DNA from: Spirosoma pollinicola
GTDB lineage: Bacteria > Bacteroidota > Bacteroidia > Cytophagales > Spirosomataceae
DNA: 64,000 bases
Assembly: GCF_002831565.1 (NCBI RefSeq)
Contig: NZ_CP025096.1
Location: 5,695,014 to 5,759,013, forward strand
Direction of reading: 5' to 3'
Below are positions 18,013 to 26,758 of this stretch, piece by piece; positions within the stretch are counted from its first letter, which is position 1, and every line of letters starts with the position of its first letter. A model generated the notes under the pieces. That model worked only from the letters and a program-made list of their open reading frames with translations, did no database searches and had not been told where the DNA came from. Position numbers and translations under genes: made by a program.

Positions 18013-19914
18013 ATGGTAACCCCATCTACTACGACCCGTTTTTTCTGGTCGCTGGGCGTTGGCTGGGTTGCTGGTATTGGATTGGCAATGGCTCAACCCG
18101 CGCCAGCACCTGGTATCGCAATCCCCCTCAACGACTTAAGTGCGTTTACATCGCCAACCGCCAATTGGCGCATTGCCGGCAGCGTTCATGCCGACCTGAA
18201 CAAGCCCAACACTATTACAACCGACAAAGGAACCGGTATTCTCGTTAATGTTCCGCTGGCTAAAATGCCGGAAGATGCCAAAAATCCTTACAAATATGAT
18301 CTGGTCACGACGCTCCAGCATGGCGACGTTGATCTGGAACTGGATTATATGATGGCGTCGAAATCGAATTCCGGCGTATATCTGCAAGGTCGCTACGAAA
18401 TACAGATGCGCGATAGCTGGGATATTCGCACGCCAAATGTGCATGACAATGGGGCCGTTTATGAACGCTGGGACGAAAAGCGCCCCGACGGTCAAAAAGG
18501 GTACGAAGGCCACGCAGCTCGCCAGAATGCCAGCCGTGCCCCCGGTTTATGGCAACATTTGAAAATTTCGTTTCAGGCACCGCGCTTTAATACTAACGGT
18601 CAGAAAACCGAAAATGGACGCGTTATCCGGATTGAGTTGAACGGCGTTCCTATTCAGGAAGATGTCGAGCTAACCGGGCCAACCCGTGGCTCCGCTTTTG
18701 CCGACGAAAAAGCAACTGGTCCACTTCGCTTTCAGGGCGATCATGGTGCCGTGGCGTTTCGCAATATTCGCTATGTGGCCTACGACAAACCCCGCCCTGA
18801 ACTGCTAAACCTTAAGTATGCGGTCTATAAAGGCAAATACGAGAAAGAACCGGACTACGACAAAACTGCGCCCGAATCCGAAGGCGCGACCAAAGTACTG
18901 TCTACCTCGATCAACCAGATTCCAAATGAGTTTCTGATTCGCTACACGGGTACCCTGCGCGTATCTGAACCCGGCGAATACCGCTTCAATCTGGGTGTGC
19001 CGGGTGGCGGAGGTATGCTAAAGATCAACAAGCAGTCTGTTGTTACGCCCGGTGGCTGGAACGGCAGCGGCAAGGCGACACTGCCCAAAGGTGATGTGCC
19101 GTTCGAGTTGTTCTACTCTAAATTTGTAGACTGGGCACAACCTGCGCTGGGTCTGACCGTAGCCGGGCCGGGTGTTCGCGAATTTGTTATCAGCGAAGGT
19201 GCCGGAGGCAATGGCGACGACGTTGACCCAATTATTGTCGATGCCCCGAACAACACCATTCTCCGTAGCTTCATGGATATGCCCGGCGTGGATTCGCCCG
19301 GCGAAAAAAATACTCAGGGCCGTACTCTACGCGTCGTACACGCTATTTCGGTAGGTAGCCCCGAGCAGGTACATTATACGTATGACCTCGACAAAGGAGC
19401 ACTAATACAGGTTTGGCGGGGCTCGTTCCTGGATGCAACACCCATGTGGCACGACCGGGGCGATGGTTCGTCGCGGCCAATGGGTATGGTGCAACGGCTG
19501 GGTACACCCGTTCTTTTCCTGAGCAAACTAGCCTCACCACAAGCCAACTGGATTGCCGATACCACCGGCTCCAGCTACCGTCCTAAAGGCTATGTGCTGG
19601 ACGAAAGTGACCGGCCTACCTTCCGCTACCAAAGCTATGGCTCGTCAATCGAAGACAAGGTTCGGGTGTTGCCCGAAGGTAAAGGGATTCAGCGGGAAGT
19701 GACCGTTGCCAACCCGGCCGGTGATCTCTATGCCCGGCTAATTAGCGGCACCAGCATTACACCAATGGAAAATGGCATGTATCTCGTTGACGGACAAGAG
19801 TATGTCCGACTAGACGATCTGGCCGGTGCAAAACCCACTATTCGGGATGCCAACGGTCGGCAGGAATTAATTGTTCCGGTGAAAGGCAAAGTCATTTACT
19901 CAATCTTATTTTAA
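18013..19914 (+). CDS. Secreted DUF1080-PA14 protein
   Basis: The start at 18013 (MVTPSTTTRFFWSLGVGW) gives a signal peptide ending GLAMAQ; an upstream in-frame ATG at 17908 would add a non-signal leader. The N-terminal half (about 20-260) is a DUF1080-type beta-sandwich (SGVYLQGRYEIQMRDSWD, LWQHLKISFQAPRF, GAVAFRNIRYVAYD). The centre (about 265-400) resembles a PA14 carbohydrate-binding domain (EFLIRYTGTLRVSEPGEYRF, GMLKINKQSVV). The C-terminal part (about 430-630) is unassigned and beta-rich. The next gene starts 95 bp downstream and is probably co-transcribed. Confidence 0.85.
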   Translation: MVTPSTTTRFFWSLGVGWVAGIGLAMAQPAPAPGIAIPLNDLSAFTSPTANWRIAGSVHADLNKPNTITTDKGTGILVNVPLAKMPEDAKNPYKYDLVTTLQHGDVDLELDYMMASKSNSGVYLQGRYEIQMRDSWDIRTPNVHDNGAVYERWDEKRPDGQKGYEGHAARQNASRAPGLWQHLKISFQAPRFNTNGQKTENGRVIRIELNGVPIQEDVELTGPTRGSAFADEKATGPLRFQGDHGAVAFRNIRYVAYDKPRPELLNLKYAVYKGKYEKEPDYDKTAPESEGATKVLSTSINQIPNEFLIRYTGTLRVSEPGEYRFNLGVPGGGGMLKINKQSVVTPGGWNGSGKATLPKGDVPFELFYSKFVDWAQPALGLTVAGPGVREFVISEGAGGNGDDVDPIIVDAPNNTILRSFMDMPGVDSPGEKNTQGRTLRVVHAISVGSPEQVHYTYDLDKGALIQVWRGSFLDATPMWHDRGDGSSRPMGMVQRLGTPVLFLSKLASPQANWIADTTGSSYRPKGYVLDESDRPTFRYQSYGSSIEDKVRVLPEGKGIQREVTVANPAGDLYARLISGTSITPMENGMYLVDGQEYVRLDDLAGAKPTIRDANGRQELIVPVKGKVIYSILF

Positions 19915-20008
19915 ATAAGAACACAGATTGAACAGATCTCACGGATTAAATAGAGTTTTATTCTTCTATATCCGCTTCATCTGCTCCATCCGCGTTTCCA
20001 TCCATCAG

Positions 20009-22018
20009 ATGAAAAAACTACTTATTTCCTTACTGGCTACAGCTTCCCTAACGGCGGCAATGGCGCAGGAATCGCCGAAGGAAGAAGATTTCTTTAAACT
20101 CCTGAAAGTAACGGCTCCCGAAGGTACACTACTCGAAGTGGGTGGTTTAACTGTATTGCCTAATGGGAACCTTGGCGTAGCCACTCGCCGGGGCGATGTC
20201 TGGATTGTTGAAAACCCAACCAGCCGCACACCTTTCTTCCGCAAATTTGCATCAGGTCTGCATGAGATCCTGGGGCTTACCTACCGAGATGGTGCTTTCT
20301 ACTGCGCACAGCGTGGGGAGCTTACCAAAATGATCGACTCCGATAAAAATGGTAAAGCCGACATTTTCGAGACCATTTACGCCTGGCCCCTATCAGGACA
20401 TTATCACGAGTACAGTTTTGGTCCAAAAATCGCTCCCGATGGTCAGTTCTTCGTAACGGGCAATGTGGCCTTTGGCGATGAAGAATGGTGGCGGGGCGAA
20501 AGTCGTGTCCCCTGGCGCGGCTGGACAATGAAAATCAGCGAGAACGGAACTATGCAGCCCTGGGCCACCGGTATGCGCTCGCCTTGCGGACTGGGCATTT
20601 ACGATGGTGAACTTTTCTACAGCGACAATCAGGGCGAGTGGATGGGATCGGGCGGCATTTTCCATGTCAAGAAAGGGTCGTTTACGGGACACCCGGCGGG
20701 TTTACGCTGGACTGGCATGAACAATTCACCCGTTAAACTCACTACCGAGCAGTTCGTTGCCAAAATTGATGAACGTCGACGCCGAGATGAAAACGGGCGG
20801 GCCATCAAACCCGAAAATGTGGTTAACGAAACGCCCAACCTGCTGTATGGCCTGAAAGAAACGTTTTCAAGTGTCGACGTTCAAACGCCCGCGGTTTGGC
20901 TGCCTCATGGCATTTTGGGTATCTCTAATTCTGAAATTCTGGAAATACCGGAGGGCGCGTTTGGACCGTTTGCAGGGCAGCTGCTCGTTGGCGATCAGGG
21001 CATGAGCAAAATCTCGCGGGTGTTTATGGAAAAAGTAAACGGCGAATACCAGGGCGGGGCTATTGAATTCCGAAATGGGTTCAAATCAGGGGTACTACGT
21101 ATGGCGTTTGCCAAAGACGGCTCCCTCTTTGTGGGCGAAACCAACCGGGGTTGGGGCTCTGCCGGAGAAGCTAATGAAGGGTTGCAGCGCGTAGCCTGGA
21201 ATGGCGCCATGCCCTTCGAAATGCGTACTGTAAAAGCCATGCCCGACGGCTTTGAAGTAGAATTCACGAAACCGGTTGACCGTAAATCGGCCGAAGATTT
21301 AGCGTCCTATCGGGTAGAGAGTTTTATCTATAAATACCATGCGGTTTATGGTAGTCCGACCATCAACAAAGAAGCGTTACCCCTTAAAGGCGTGAAGGTT
21401 TCGGCGGATGGCATGAAAGCCCGGATCATTGTTGGCGATTTACGCAAGTACTATATCCACCAGCTAACACTGGATGGCGTTCGTGGTACAGAAGGCTCCT
21501 ATTCGCTTGTTCACCCCATTGCCTATTACACGCTGAACAATATTCCTGAAGGTGAGAAACTGGCAATGAGTGAGGTAAGCACGAAAAACTCGGCCGCGGT
21601 TTCGGCAGCCCCGGCCGTTCCGGAAACAGGCAAAAAAGTAGTCCCTGCAAAAGCTACGACCAAAGCTGTCATGGGTGGCAAGCCAAAACTAGTTGAAGGA
21701 CAGGCGGTCACGATGGCTAAAGCGCCAACCTACGATGACGTGAAAGGCCTGCTCACTCGTCATACTTGTGCTGCCTGCCATCAGGCAAACAAGCGGCAGG
21801 TAGGTCCAGCTTTCGCCGACGTGGCAAAACGCAAATACACCAACGACCAGATTCTGGCCTTGATTTACAACCCAAAACCTACGAATTGGCCCGATTATGC
21901 CACCGAAATGCCCCCTATGCCGCAAGTTCCCAAAGCTGATGCGCTGAAGATTGCCGCCTGGATCAACTCACTGGCTCCATCAAGCGGCAATGCATCGGCG
22001 GGTGCGCCAAAGCCTTGA
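20009..22018 (+). CDS. Periplasmic propeller dehydrogenase-like protein with C-terminal cytochrome c domain
   Basis: The start at 20009 gives a signal peptide (MKKLLISLLATASLTAAMA). Residues of about 30-430 form a beta-propeller of the kind seen in PQQ-type sugar dehydrogenases and in planctomycete/Bacteroidota membrane-bound dehydrogenases (GLTVLPNGNLGVATRRGDVW, LGLTYRDGAFYCAQRGELTK, GDQGMSKISRVF). After a low-complexity Ala/Thr/Lys linker the last 85 residues are a class I cytochrome c domain with CAACH haem binding and a distal Met in the TEMPPMPQ segment. It may oxidise a sugar or alcohol and pass electrons to the haem. The DUF1080 neighbours support a role in 3-keto-sugar metabolism, which is inference. 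Confidence 0.85.
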   Translation: MKKLLISLLATASLTAAMAQESPKEEDFFKLLKVTAPEGTLLEVGGLTVLPNGNLGVATRRGDVWIVENPTSRTPFFRKFASGLHEILGLTYRDGAFYCAQRGELTKMIDSDKNGKADIFETIYAWPLSGHYHEYSFGPKIAPDGQFFVTGNVAFGDEEWWRGESRVPWRGWTMKISENGTMQPWATGMRSPCGLGIYDGELFYSDNQGEWMGSGGIFHVKKGSFTGHPAGLRWTGMNNSPVKLTTEQFVAKIDERRRRDENGRAIKPENVVNETPNLLYGLKETFSSVDVQTPAVWLPHGILGISNSEILEIPEGAFGPFAGQLLVGDQGMSKISRVFMEKVNGEYQGGAIEFRNGFKSGVLRMAFAKDGSLFVGETNRGWGSAGEANEGLQRVAWNGAMPFEMRTVKAMPDGFEVEFTKPVDRKSAEDLASYRVESFIYKYHAVYGSPTINKEALPLKGVKVSADGMKARIIVGDLRKYYIHQLTLDGVRGTEGSYSLVHPIAYYTLNNIPEGEKLAMSEVSTKNSAAVSAAPAVPETGKKVVPAKATTKAVMGGKPKLVEGQAVTMAKAPTYDDVKGLLTRHTCAACHQANKRQVGPAFADVAKRKYTNDQILALIYNPKPTNWPDYATEMPPMPQVPKADALKIAAWINSLAPSSGNASAGAPKP

Positions 22019-22049
22019 TAGGTTTACCATTTTTATCTGATAAATAGAA

Positions 22050-22103
22050 ACCGTATAAACATAATAAGCGCTCTTCGAAGAGCGCTTATTATGTTTATAC
22101 GGT
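22050..22103. repeat. 54-bp perfect palindrome (probable terminator)
   Basis: The sequence is perfectly self-complementary over 54 bp and centred on TTCGAA, with no loop bases, 32 bp after the stop codon of the cytochrome gene. As RNA it would form a very long hairpin and could end that transcription unit. As DNA it is a potential cruciform. Confidence 0.9.
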
Positions 22104-23346
22104 ATGCACATGACCTGAACGTAGTCTAAATTGAACTATCTGAATGAGTTCATCGACTGGCTGGTATCGACGATTCAAAAATAGTCGATCCGATGATGTT
22201 TACCATTTCACACCTATTTATACTATTGAAGTGATTAACAACTCTATGGATAGCGAGAACGATCCTTATAAAGGCACAAAGTAATCCCCTTCGCGAAACA
22301 ACCCCTTAGATTGACAGCCGGGCGTTTGCAAACAGAGTTTGATTAATGATTCTCTAGAAATCATTGACGGGTAAATTCGCCTTCACATCTGTACCGATTT
22401 CCGGTAATTTTTGAGCCAGTTCCAGAAACAGTCCTGTAGCTGGAACTGGCTCTCTTAGCGCCCTTCTTTCGCTATTCGGCTATAACACTCCACCCGGCTT
22501 TGATAGAATGGCTGGTTTTGCGGGCGTTATCCAATCCCCACGCTGAACTTTTCTCCATTTTCACATTGCTTCTGATACCAAGTAGATTCATCACAATGGT
22601 GTAAGCAGTATAACTGTCGTATTTTTCAACAGTTATACAAAAAGATTGTTTACTACTAGTTAACGTTTAGTGATTATTTTTAACTAATATGACTCAGATT
22701 ATGTATTTTATAATAGATTGTTGAAGCTCAACTCGCCCGAGCATTTGTTGCTTAATCCAAAGTATGTTCAGTTATATAACATTGCCCTATTTTTTCGCTA
22801 CAAGCAATATATAGTGCCTCAGGAATAAAATTAATAGATGTGGTAACAAACACATGCTTAGTTAAATCATGAAGTCTGCTCTACGTGAAATCGGCCCTCA
22901 AATCTACTGAGGGCCGATTTAGTTTGTCCTAACCAATCGTACTGAAATTTACATGAACAGGCTGGGCAAAGATTACAACTTCCTTTTTATTAGACACACC
23001 AAAAAAATCAGCTTTGTTATGAATTGACTCAGGCGCAGAAGCAAATGTCACAGCGTGCAGAGGCTTTATCATAATTATATCTATATAATAATAAAGTATA
23101 TTTAAAATCGATCAACATACTTAGCACACATTCATAAATATGTTAATTTATCTATAAAACTATATATTTATACGATAATTTGTAACTCCAAATTTAATCT
23201 AGTATCATATTAATATTATCTAAAGTGTTAAATACTACAAATGAATTATTTTTGTTTATATTTTATCTATATTGTTAACAATTAGTATTTAATAATTTAT
23301 TTTTGTTAATAAATAATAGAATTATACATTCTTAATTCAATATCTT
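22104..23346. other. AT-rich gene-poor region with two isolated stem-loops
   Basis: No supported gene is visible over about 1.2 kb. A stem-loop with 13-bp arms (GAGCCAGTTCCAG with CTGGAACTGGCTC, 22413-22452) lacks a T run. A second one (AAATCGGCCCTCA with TGAGGGCCGATTT, 22888-22920) looks like a terminator with no obvious gene in front of it. From about 23060 to 23340 the sequence is extremely AT-rich. The stretch may be the decayed edge of past insertions or may hold a small RNA. Confidence 0.5.
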
Positions 23347-23688
23347 ATGCTTCACCGTCACGTGTTACTCAAATTAACAATCTGTCTTCTACTACTTTTA
23401 GGTATTCAGCCCGTGTGGGCACAGCTGGCGCTCTTTAACACCACCGCCACCGCCCTGCCCGGTCAGGCCATCAGCCTGCAGGGAAACTTCTCCCCCACCG
23501 CCAAAGCCTTCATGCTCGTGGGTAACGCCAACACACCCACCCCCCTGCCCATCCTGACCCAGAGTGCCAACCACCTGGCCGCCCAGATTCCCGCCCAGAC
23601 CCCCGCCGACCTCTACCAGGTCTGGGTCGAGGACCAGGGACAACGAAGCCCCGCGGTCTGGATCAACCAGGCCCAGGCTCACCACTAG
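23347..23688 (+). pseudogene. Truncated secreted protein (N-terminal fragment)
   Basis: The 113-residue reading frame has a good signal peptide (LLKLTICLLLLLGIQPVWAQ) followed by a beta-rich segment (TATALPGQAISLQGNFSP, FMLVGNANTPTPL, YQVWVEDQGQRSPAVWINQA). This resembles the start of large Bacteroidota surface proteins, possibly beta-helix enzymes, in which a longer domain follows the Asn-x-Ala-x-x-His-His region. Here the frame stops just after HH, where the sequence meets an IS remnant. It is GC- and C-rich, unlike the AT-rich DNA upstream. A truncated gene is the simplest reading, but a genuine small secreted protein is possible. Confidence 0.5.
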
Positions 23689-23692
23689 CTAG

Positions 23693-23923
23693 CTAGATGT
23701 GGAGGAAAACCTGGTGCCCACGAATGGGGAAATCTTGAACCGTGATAGTCGGAAAGAAACCTTTGGAGAGTAGGTTTTTACGTTCCGGATCCCGCTGATC
23801 GGCATTTTTCTCTTCGATATGAACGTGAAAGACGCCCTGGAGCCGGTCAATGGATGTCAATTCGAAATTTTCCAGAATAAACTCAGGCAACAGGAACTGG
23901 ATGATGGGTAAGAAACTCTCCAA
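23693..23923 (-). mobile_element. ISAon1-type transposase N-terminal remnant
   Basis: The 76-residue minus-strand frame matches the style of the ISAon1-family transposase N-terminal region protein of Bacteroidota (SFLPIIQFLLPEFILENFEL, HIEEKN, LLSKGFFPTITVQDFPIRG, VFLHI). In intact relatives this continues with a run of Arg and Trp after YLHI. Here it stops at a TAG formed by the CTAGCTAGCTAG junction with the truncated gene to its left. The second, catalytic reading frame is absent, so the IS is dead. Confidence 0.7.
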
Positions 23924-24024
23924 AGCAAGTAGGTTTGATTAAGAACACAAACCTAGAAAAATACAACGCTCTCCACAACTTTTGGAATTGATCCCTTTAA
24001 AGAAAAGACGTAAATCAAGGAAGG

Positions 24025-24130
24025 TGTACACCAATAAAAAAGCACTCACAATTTTTACATCGTAAGTGCTTGATTTTCAGTGGTGGGAGTTGAGGGGTTC
24101 GAACCCCCGACCCTCTGCTTGTAAGGCAGA
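24025..24130. repeat. attL: duplicated tRNA-Val 3' half and terminator
   Basis: Positions 24081-24130 are identical to 52170-52219. The similarity continues leftwards through the tRNA terminator (24036-24073) with only a few mismatches (24035, 24047, 24080), aligning with 52114-52169 at a constant offset of 28089. Beyond 24130 the match stops at once, so the tRNA 5' half is missing here. Confidence 0.88.
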
Positions 24131-24244
24131 GGTCATTATGCAATGGTTAAAGTTGGTTATGTATTATTGTTCTGATAATCAATAAATTATACCTTAAAAA
24201 ACAGTGGTTGTAGTTGGTTATGGATGGTCATTATCCTACCTTTA

Positions 24245-24263
24245 TGTACACCAAAATGTACAC
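24245..24263. promoter_or_regulatory. 19-bp motif near attL (candidate recombinase arm site or operator)
   Basis: TGTACACCAAAATGTACAC occurs here, 9 bp before the integrase start codon, and again without mismatch at 52102-52120 beside attR. It contains two TGTACAC half-sites, compatible with a dimer-bound arm-type site or an autoregulatory operator. Confidence 0.55.
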
Positions 24264-24272
24264 TGTCTGAAG

Positions 24273-25553
24273 ATGGCTACTATTTTTTTGCCTACTGACC
24301 GCTTGCCTCAAGTTAAGGTGATGCTTTATACCAGCAAGACTTTAGCTGATGGATCTCACCCCCTTAGACTACGTATAACAAAGGACGGTAATCGAAAATA
24401 CGTATCGATTGGAGAGAATAGTCCCCTTAACTGGTGGGATGTCGAAAAAGAGCTGCCACGACGGAGCCATCCTGAACAAAAACGATTACTTACTCTCATA
24501 AAAAAATGGGAAACCAGTTATTCTGACGCTGCGAAACAGTTGCACGAGATAGGTCATCCCTTCACAATCGATATGATCATTGATTCAGTGACGGAGACTA
24601 GTAAGAAACCTCGAAAAGATAGGAAGGGTATTATGCTTCTATCTTACCTTAAAGATATATACGAACAGCTTCAAGTAGCTCAGCGGGTAGGTAATGCTAA
24701 TGTTTATCATGATACCCGCCGTGTGCTTGCCAAGTTTCTTCATGATCGTGATTGCCCTCTGTCGACGGTAAATGTGTCCTTTCTAAACCAATTCGAAACG
24801 TATTTACGAAGTGAGAAGTGCGCCGACACAACAATGAGTATCTATTTCCGAACGCTACGAGCTGCTATAAATCGATCAATCGGAGAAAAATTACTGCCAC
24901 CAGATCTATACCCATTTAGCCGTCATACATCACAAAGGGATAAATTTAGCTTGGCAAAGTTTGATTTGCAGACGCGGAAGCGGGCAATTACTAAAGCAGA
25001 AATTCACAGGGTCAAAACCGTCGATGTTGCAACACCCAGATTATTGTTAGCTAGAGATGTATTTATGTTTTCCTATTATGGAGGAGGTATAAACTATGTA
25101 GATATTGCTCAGCTTCGCTGGGGTAATGTACAAGGAGGGAGGTTGCAATATGTGCGTCAGAAAACAGGCGGGCTTTTTAATCTCAATCTTTCTGCACAGC
25201 TAAATGTTCTGCTGGATTATTATCGTCCCTTAACTGATAATGGTCCTGATTCCTATGTATTTGCCATTTTAAGCCCTGAAAAACATCAGACACCCCTACA
25301 GATTGCCAACCGGCTACATAAAATAAAAGGGCAAATTAACCAGGATTTAAAAGTTATTGGTCAGCTTGCAGGTATTGAAACCCCTTTAACGACTTACGTA
25401 GCAAGGCACGCTTTTGCAACAGCACTTAAACAATCAGGGGTGTCTACAGCAGTAATCAGCGAAGCAATGGGTCATCAAACAGAATCTGTAACTCAAACGT
25501 ACTTAGCTTCCTTTGAGAATGACCAGATTGACGAGGCATTTAACCACTTATAA
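24273..25553 (+). CDS. Tyrosine recombinase (island integrase)
   Basis: This 426-residue site-specific recombinase of the Bacteroidota phage/ICE integrase type probably catalyses integration into tRNA-Val. The order is an arm-binding domain (about 1-110, PTDRLPQVKVMLYTSKTLADG), a SAM-like core-binding domain (about 120-230) and the catalytic domain. The catalytic Arg II lies in TTYVARHAFAT, the late His in MGHQTESVTQTYL, and the nucleophile is Tyr410. The usual Arg I position appears as GGGINYVD, without Arg, as is also reported for IntDOT. The start at 24273 is chosen because an upstream frame start would run through the 19-bp motif. The next gene begins 11 bp downstream. Confidence 0.93.
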   Translation: MATIFLPTDRLPQVKVMLYTSKTLADGSHPLRLRITKDGNRKYVSIGENSPLNWWDVEKELPRRSHPEQKRLLTLIKKWETSYSDAAKQLHEIGHPFTIDMIIDSVTETSKKPRKDRKGIMLLSYLKDIYEQLQVAQRVGNANVYHDTRRVLAKFLHDRDCPLSTVNVSFLNQFETYLRSEKCADTTMSIYFRTLRAAINRSIGEKLLPPDLYPFSRHTSQRDKFSLAKFDLQTRKRAITKAEIHRVKTVDVATPRLLLARDVFMFSYYGGGINYVDIAQLRWGNVQGGRLQYVRQKTGGLFNLNLSAQLNVLLDYYRPLTDNGPDSYVFAILSPEKHQTPLQIANRLHKIKGQINQDLKVIGQLAGIETPLTTYVARHAFATALKQSGVSTAVISEAMGHQTESVTQTYLASFENDQIDEAFNHL

Positions 25554-25564
25554 ATTTGTGAAGT

Positions 25565-26326
25565 ATGAAACCGGAAGCCTCAGAAAGTATTCAGAAAGAT
25601 ATAATGGGGGCTTCAAGGTTGTACGTACATCCTTATTTTAGGCATGACGAACAAGGTAACCTAGAGAGCGTTGATGAGTTTGCCCAAGATATGCTAAATT
25701 ATTTTGAGCCAGATAGTTATCGTCCTCATGTAGTACATACTATAGCAGGTCCGCTTACTGAAAAGCATGTAAATGATAACATAGTCCAGGCACTTAATTG
25801 GCTTGGTAGTGGCTATAAGCTGGATACTTTTTTAGATCGACATTTCGGCCCCTTTTATGGAACATTAATGGGTGACCAATCCGCACAGCCCTTTTTCGAT
25901 TTTTTGGTAGCTATTCTGTCATCTCAAAAAGCAGAATTTCGTAAATATACGTATGATGCTGTATGGGGCTGGATACGTTTACACAAGGATTATTTCCTAG
26001 GTATACCGCTTGATGTCCCCTCGTTACCTACCGGCTCCCTAATTCTCAAGAAGGATATTTGCCTCTTCTATATTTATCAAGGGATGGCGTATGATAAAGA
26101 AAAAATAAAAGAACTGGCACCACAATTGGGTTTTAACAGCCCAACAAGTGGCTCTCAATTAGCAGATGATTTTTTTGCTCTAAATACAGCAGAAAAGCGA
26201 ACTGACGTTGAGGGAAGAGCCATTAAGGATCGAATTAGAAAGATACAGAAAGTAATGTCTTTTTTGCCGGATGAATGTAAATCGCTCGCACAAGCAGACT
26301 TAGAAACGTTGCAGAGAAAGTTATAA
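25565..26326 (+). CDS. Hypothetical protein in the integrase operon
   Basis: I do not recognise this 253-residue protein. It is soluble, without a signal peptide or membrane segment, and rich in acidic and aromatic residues (YFRHDEQGNLESVDEFAQD, NWLGSGYKLDTFLDRHFGPF, YDAVWGWIRLHKDYF). The C-terminal 60 residues look helical and charged. It starts 11 bp after the integrase stop on the same strand, so it is almost certainly co-transcribed and part of the element backbone, perhaps in regulation or maintenance. Its base composition matches the integrase. Confidence 0.75.
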   Translation: MKPEASESIQKDIMGASRLYVHPYFRHDEQGNLESVDEFAQDMLNYFEPDSYRPHVVHTIAGPLTEKHVNDNIVQALNWLGSGYKLDTFLDRHFGPFYGTLMGDQSAQPFFDFLVAILSSQKAEFRKYTYDAVWGWIRLHKDYFLGIPLDVPSLPTGSLILKKDICLFYIYQGMAYDKEKIKELAPQLGFNSPTSGSQLADDFFALNTAEKRTDVEGRAIKDRIRKIQKVMSFLPDECKSLAQADLETLQRKL

Positions 26327-26395
26327 ACCTCTTTAAAGGGGTTTAGCAAAAGCACTCCTGTCACTTTTGCATCAGTATTAAACAAATTACTACTG

Positions 26396-26758
26396 ATGCA
26401 TCATAACCCATTCGAAATCTTTGATGTTCGCCTGAGCAACATCGAGGTTCTATTATCAGACCTGAAGCTTATACATCTAGTTGCTTCAGGCGTACCTGCC
26501 AACGAAAGCCGGTTTGGCAATTTTAAGTGGTACATAAATGAAACGGGTCAGGCTGAATCTACCGCCAGACAACGTATCGCAAGGGGAGAGGTTCCGGGAG
26601 TTACCAAAATGGGTAAAAAGCTCCTTTTCGAAAAAGCAGTCGTTTTGCAGTCGATTAAAGATCATCAGCGCAAAACAAATGATGAACTGACGACCGCAGC
26701 AGAGGAAGAGTTTGCTAAACGGCACACTATCCGGGCGAAAGAGGAAGTGGCTGTATGA
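26396..26758 (+). CDS. Excisionase-like helix-turn-helix protein
   Basis: This 120-residue protein has the design common to Bacteroidota mobilisable elements: an N-terminal short coiled segment (IFDVRLSNIEVLLSDLKLI), then a MerR/excisionase-type winged helix (ESTARQRIARGEVPGVTKMG, KKLLFEKAVVLQSI) at about residues 60-90, then a charged tail. Such proteins act as recombination directionality factors or as activators of excision genes. It lies two genes after the integrase, supporting this role. It overlaps the next small reading frame by 4 bp (ATGA). Confidence 0.8.
   Translation: MHHNPFEIFDVRLSNIEVLLSDLKLIHLVASGVPANESRFGNFKWYINETGQAESTARQRIARGEVPGVTKMGKKLLFEKAVVLQSIKDHQRKTNDELTTAAEEEFAKRHTIRAKEEVAV

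Noticed and set aside
22413..22452. Stem-loop as a terminator
   Set aside because: Neither strand has a T run after the stem and no gene precedes it.
23398..23685. Gly/Val-rich antisense frame
   Set aside because: Mirror of the C-rich truncated gene; the plus frame has a true signal peptide.
24081..24130. A second tRNA-Val gene at the left end
   Set aside because: Only the 3' half is present; the D arm and 5' acceptor strand are missing, so it is the att duplicate.
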